A stretch of DNA of 64,000 nucleotides from Sipunculus nudus (Eukaryota; Annelida; Sipuncula; Golfingiida; Sipunculidae), in the NCBI GenBank assembly GCA_026874595.1, contig CM049317.1, positions 15,310,882-15,374,881 of the forward strand, in the 5' to 3' direction. The position numbers and the translations under genes are program-made. Positions 58,956 to 64,000 of this stretch are shown here, piece after piece (the stretch's first letter is position 1; each line of letters begins with the position of its first letter). The notes beneath the pieces were generated by a model. That model was not told where the DNA came from. It did not search any database and saw nothing but the letters and a program-made list of their open reading frames with translations.

Positions 58956-61900
58956 GAGTGAAGCAAAAAGAGGAGGACTGGTGAATTATGTTTGTTCAAT
59001 TTCTTTGATTTAAGTTGTTTTTCGCCTTGACGAGCAGCTACAGTTTGCTGTGGTCAAGACCCTAGCCCTGTGCGCTCCTTAAGCACAGTTCTCAGAGCCA
59101 ACAGACATGATGCCCCCAAGGTAAGGAGAAAGCCAGGAGAGACTGCCACTGTTTAACCCGCACTGGTGTCTTTAAGGAAAGCCACAGCACCCACAGCCAC
59201 AAAGGCAGAAGCAACGTACATTCCCTTCACCGATCCCAGCAGCAAAGACCAAGCCATGCCAATCGAGAACCGAATCTGTGGAACGACAGAGCTTTGAGAT
59301 GGAAAGCCATTTTATACATGCAGTTTCAGCCATTTAGACCGTATTAGCAAGTTTATTCTTCATAAGCAATTGCTCAATTTCTGTTTTGTTGATCTTTTAT
59401 TGTCAACTTTTTTAGTTCCAGGGATTTTAGTAGCAAAGTATGAAATTAATTTTAATCGAATTTTTAAGAAGTTCATAACACAACAAGTTACCATAAACTT
59501 GTGCTTTAAACTTGCTAAAGTTGGAGATAGGTTGGTAATGGAGAGAAACCAGTAAATTAAATTAGGATAAAAAAGATGCTCAGTACAATACAGTGAAATA
59601 AGATACACATACACAAAACTTAATGTTAACCTGGAACATCTTTATTTTCTGGCTCAAACATAACAATTTTGTGCTGAAAAACAGAAGTATCCCTCCTAAA
59701 TTACTTCAATTATATATAGTTAGGTGAACTTTTTAGAGGTTAAATTACCATAGGTATCCAAGATAAAATTTCACCACAGACATATAGCAATCACTACCCA
59801 CTAAAAACTTCATTTTTTAATGCAGCTTTACAGTAACTGAGAGAAGATCTCACCTGTTCAATAGTGATGTGATCTTTGCATACCAGTGTTTATTATATTA
59901 CAGCCAGGTATCATAGTATGTCTGTACAGCGGTACATTACACTGTTTAGCCTACACATAAAATATGTAGAAAAAAATAATATAAAAGCCTGGTCTCAAAA
60001 CCTGTGACCTGAAGGAAGTGATAGCAGAGCCTTCTGTATATAATAACCTACATTTTATCTGATAACCTCATGGACGAATACAATGTGGTACAAGACACCG
60101 GCAAAAAGTCTCCTGACAATAAATACTGATCAGTATGATCTTATTTATGCATCTGAACTGAGAACTCTGCATACACATTTCTTAAATTATAAGTATGCAG
60201 TTTGTGAAAATGTTAACTTCACTGATGGAGGCAATCTTTGATATTCCTTTTACATTAATCAAAGGAGCACATATATATTTTGACATCTACTTTACAAAGT
60301 TCATGTTTTTATTGTATTTGAATTATGAAAAGAAAACTTAAAAATATTTAATCACCTTGGACAGACCTCGATGTCCAAATTTACAGTGACACATGTGGCA
60401 TACTACCTGGTTCTATTGAATACATTCCATCCAACAGTCAGACCTATTAAGAAATATTGAGATAAATGATGGAAGCTGCAGAAAATCATTAAAATACAAA
60501 TATTGATCAATCATAATGAGGACTTAAAAAAGATTCATTATCAATTTCTCATATTTGTCAACATCAGAAAGCTTTGTGTTAATTTTATGATAAGTTATAT
60601 TACATGTACAGTTGGGATTTAAATTTTATTACACAGCACAAATTCTCCATCCCTTGAACTTAAATAAAAAATAAAAAAGACGAGGAATAAAAGATATTGA
60701 GCTTCAGCAGCTGAGGCCATCTGTGAATAATAAAACCAACATAAATGTTACGTAAAGTTGTATAAACAGCAGACGCTAAGAAAAAAATTCAAATTAATCA
60801 ACCTGGGAACGATACAGAGACCTAAGGTCACCAATAGAAAGCTCAACACAGTTCACACAAAAAGCTCTCATCCTTAAAGTCAGTGAACATGCACATTTCT
60901 TCCCGGATCAAACTCTCTGAGTTGCAGTGACTAGAGGTTGCAGGAAGGATGGGAACCAGTTTGACACTTTTCAACGACAGACTCATCACCGATTCTCTAA
61001 TTTGCTCAATGTGATTCTGGCAGCTGTGAGTTGAATGCTGCAACTATAAGCAAACGAGGTGGTCTTTTTACTTGCATAACACATCTATTCAATGCTACAA
61101 GTGGCCCTATATTGCGCTATTTCAAGCTAATTATTCCACCTTGTGATTCAGCACAAATTACCCTACCATCTACTCTCTGCATTTTTTCAAAGTACACCCA
61201 TGTTTTAGCCTTGCCTGTTAATGATCCAGGAAGTTCATTTTTTCCTCCACAAAAAAGTGAATGCAAGTTTCATTACAAGTCAAGATATCCTAATATAATT
61301 TAATATTTTCCTTCACAAAATACAAACTACCAGGTTATATGAAACTAAGAAATGCTATGTGAACTTTATTTTGTTTTTCCCTCTAAAAGAACAAATATAA
61401 TTTTAGATGAAAAATAATTAACTTTTCCCCTGAGAATAATGTAAACTTTGAATAAGCATTTAAAAAGTGTTGACACAAACCAGATTAACTAGGGCTCATA
61501 TGAAATAATGAAAGGTAATCTTTGTATTGTATATCCAAAAACTAACATGGAAGATCATAAATAGAATTGAATCTTGAAATGGCACAATAATACTGATATC
61601 AAATTTCAAAAGAAACACTCGTATTGACAGGAACAATGCATTATGCAGACTAAATATTTTCATTGTTTTTTAATGAAGCTTTCACATGACTTGCAGACAA
61701 TGGAAAGAACAATTCCAAATAGACCTCATGCAATGTGATACACTGTTTAACACCGCACAATAAAAACTATCGTATGACACCGTTAACAATGCTTTACAGA
61801 AACCAACCTATACATTACATAACATATAATTTAATACCACTATCAGTATATCACGTGCCACAGGCTACCTCTATTATCTAAGATAACATCAAACATGACT

Positions 61901-62020
61901 GGTGTACGATAGTCCCCTGATAATTTTATATTAAAACACCATCTCAGGTTAAATTTGTTTAATCTTTTGTTTTTTTTCTTATCTCTGTTCATTTAATAAT
62001 CAGTGCTTTTCCCTTTGTGC

Positions 62021-62531
62021 TATGTACTGTCTTTGTAACGAGGACTTCAGAAGAGGGACAAGGCCTAGTGCCATGTACTGTCTTTGTAACGAGGACTTCA
62101 GAAGAGGGACAAGGCCTAGTGCCATGTACTGTCTTTGTAACGAGGACTTCAGAAGAGGGACAAGGCCTAGTGCCAAGTACTGTCTTTGTAACGAGGACTT
62201 CGGAAGAGGGACAAGGCCTAGTGCCATGTACTGTCTTTGTAACAAGGACTTCAGAAGAGGGACAAGGCCTAGTGCCATGTACTGTCTTTGTAACAAGGAC
62301 TTCAGAAGAGGGACAAGGCCTAGTGCCATGTACTGTCTTTGTAACAAGGACTTCAGAAGAGGGACAAGGCCTAGTGCCATGTACTGTCTTTGTAACAAGG
62401 ACTTCAGAAGAGGGACAAGGCCTAGTGCCATGTACTGTCTTTGTAACAAGGACTTCAGAAGAGGGACAAGGCCTAGTGCCATGTACTGTCTTTGTAACAA
62501 GGATTTCAGAAGAGGGACAAGGCCTAGTGCT
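62021..62531. repeat. 51-bp minisatellite, 10 units
   Basis: Ten head-to-tail units anchored on 'tactgtctttgtaac' every 51 bp. Units 1-4 read 'aacgagg' and units 5-10 'aacaagg'. Unit 4 has two private changes and unit 10 has one. As 51 is divisible by three, several frames on both strands stay open for 160-200 codons (for example a + frame repeating MYCLCNEDFRRGTRPSA). This is expected of the array and not evidence of a gene. Confidence 0.95.
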
Positions 62532-63649
62532 TGAAGAAGTGACTTTATACTCCGTGAAAAACCTCAGCCCACCAGTACAGTACTCTTGTTACAAATGTCC
62601 TCTAACTAGATTTGTTAATAAAAGTCTATAATTGTCTAACCTTCAGAGACACCCAAAAATACACAGACCAGGGCCACAGCCTTAGCAAAGTCGAGGGGGG
62701 GGGGAGCAGTAAATGCTTTGTCAGAACAAAGCATAACGGGTGGGTGTATCCCCCGAGGGTAAGGATGTGGGAGTGGAAATCCCCCCTCCTGTTGTGTGGA
62801 AATTTTTTTTTAAATACATGCTATATACATGGACATTTCTGTGGGTATTTTTCCTTAAAATATATGCTATAAAAGGCCAAACATAACTGCTTGTTTTTAT
62901 ATACATGGCTTAAGGGTAACTGAGTGATAGTCACCAGTCAAATTGAACTTTCAACTTTATTTCAAATACTGCCAACATCTTTTTTTTGCCGGAGAATGCT
63001 CAGATTTCAGGGAGGAGGGAGGCAGCTGCCTTTTTGAGACCCCCCCCCCCCCAACTGTCCTGTAAATATTAGTAGACTGGTCTTTTGATAACGTTTACTG
63101 CCTTCTTTAGAAGACAAACTGTCCTCTCCCCACCCAGGTGTCAGGCCACCAACTTGTGAAAGCCTAATTTGTTTTTAGCATATAGCCTTTATTGCCTTTA
63201 TTCCTTCATGTATAATTATCTATTACCCACATAGTTATCTGAGGAACATTGGAAGCTCTTTCTCATGTTTATCTTATCAACCTTGGATGACTGAGCAAGT
63301 GTTAATGATTAGCCCTGCAATACAATACCGTTACATCACAGACCTATTGTGCAGGGAACTTCTGATCACAAATCTTTTATTTTATTTTCTGTGACTAGTG
63401 AAAAAGAAAGGTACATTTAAATATCAATATACATATTAATAACATAAGCAAAATCTCATTATAATGTACAGCTAAATCCTAAGATGTATTCAGCTAAAAA
63501 TCCATATGTTCTTAAGGGAAAAAAATAAAGAACAAGCCATACTGTGAAATGTTAATTGAAATATAAATTATGGTAATACTAGAAAACTTGTTATATGAAA
63601 TGGTGAAAATATTTTAACTTGTGTGCACATTAGTAATCAATAACCATAC

Positions 63650-63694
63650 CTCTGCTGCCACTTGGATGCCAGGTATATCCATAGACAGATTCAT
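63650..63694 (-). CDS. Possible 5' coding exon, weak
   Basis: On the minus strand an ATG at 63694 opens MNLSMDIPGIQVAAE, followed by a donor GCAGAG|GTATGG in phase 0. It could be a first coding exon of NAB or of another gene, or chance. The NCD1 start motif is absent, so if it belonged to NAB another exon would still be needed between here and 32872. Confidence 0.15.
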
Positions 63695-64000
63695 CAAAGC
63701 AACAAGATAGAAAATAGACACTGATTTTTTTAATATATATACATAAAACAAACCAATCGCGGTCTTCTTTGAAGTCCTTGTTCCTTTTGTCCATCAACTT
63801 TTTACAAAAGACAGGTCAGGATAAAACCTGGTAAACATATACCATACAACAATCCTGGCCTGCAAGATTGGAAGCGTATGTCGCTATTTATATGAAGGGC
63901 AGCGGAAAAAGAGCTGCTTTCTATCGCCTGGTAAAGTTGTTAACAGGTTTATTGTGTAGCTGGTTGTCACGGTGAATGCCTAATCCCACCTCTACGATGT

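Larger units (their letters stand above)
32873..64000. other. Right part: 5' intron or upstream region of NAB, no certain gene
   Basis: 31 kb without a supportable exon. The upstream half of NCD1 was searched for by eye through candidate donor sites and not found. Contents are dispersed elements, tandem arrays and unique stretches listed separately. It is most likely one long 5' intron, possibly followed by upstream sequence. Confidence 0.6.

Noticed and set aside
62021-62531. Long open frames (166-204 codons) over the minisatellite
   Set aside because: A 51-bp unit keeps several frames open on both strands at once. There is no start context, splice signal or known protein, so the array is called as a repeat only.
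62021-62531. CRISPR-like array
   Set aside because: Units are contiguous with no spacers, and the genome is eukaryotic.

Overview
This is an AT-rich, intron-dominated animal genome window. I infer a lophotrochozoan, probably a bivalve mollusc. The reasons are the long AT-rich introns, the dense load of short non-autonomous elements carrying (GGAC)n tracts, tRNA-headed SINEs, TA-flanked MITEs with CAGTAGAACC-type ends, and many poly-G tracts. The species call is inference, not proof.

One protein-coding gene can be supported. It lies on the minus strand and spans at least 2831..32872. It encodes a NAB (NGFI-A/EGR-binding) transcriptional corepressor. Reading 5' to 3' on the minus strand, the exons are 32735..32872 (second half of NCD1), 25030..25451 (Pro/Ser/Gln-rich linker), a newly inferred 45-nt in-frame microexon at 24392..24436, then 23898..24059, 19257..19376 and 5740..5873 (NCD2), 4406..4517 (basic SKRAK segment) and 2831..3036 (coiled coil). 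All junction phases agree. The last exon ends at a good donor in phase 2, so the gene runs off the left edge. The exon for the start of NCD1 was not found and lies to the right of 32872, possibly outside the window.

Region by region: 1-5.9 kb holds the 3' exons, with several short tandem arrays between them. The 13-kb intron at 5.9-19.3 kb holds a cluster of non-autonomous elements. These are a Helitron-like element (11825..13287) with a regular array of the palindrome GGTGGCGCCACC, and three further core-repeat elements standing end to end at 14.2-17.4 kb. 19-25.5 kb holds the central exons, a MITE, a fold-back element and a nearly identical inverted copy of a fragment found 10 kb away. 25.5-32.7 kb is a mostly unique intron. 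At 32.86-33.05 kb the 3' splice site of the NCD1 exon is tandemly triplicated. From 33 kb to the right edge there is no certain gene: a second full copy of the 1,037-bp element (33354..34390), four SINEs, a LINE reverse-transcriptase fragment (about 54995..55690), MITEs, degenerate tandem arrays, several unique stretches that could be regulatory, and a 51-bp minisatellite of ten units at 62 kb.

The best leads are the triplicated splice acceptor, the 45-nt microexon, and the shared architecture of several element families: 5' palindrome, tandem core units with a GGTGGCGCCACC-like site, (GGAC)n near one end, and a 3' hairpin.
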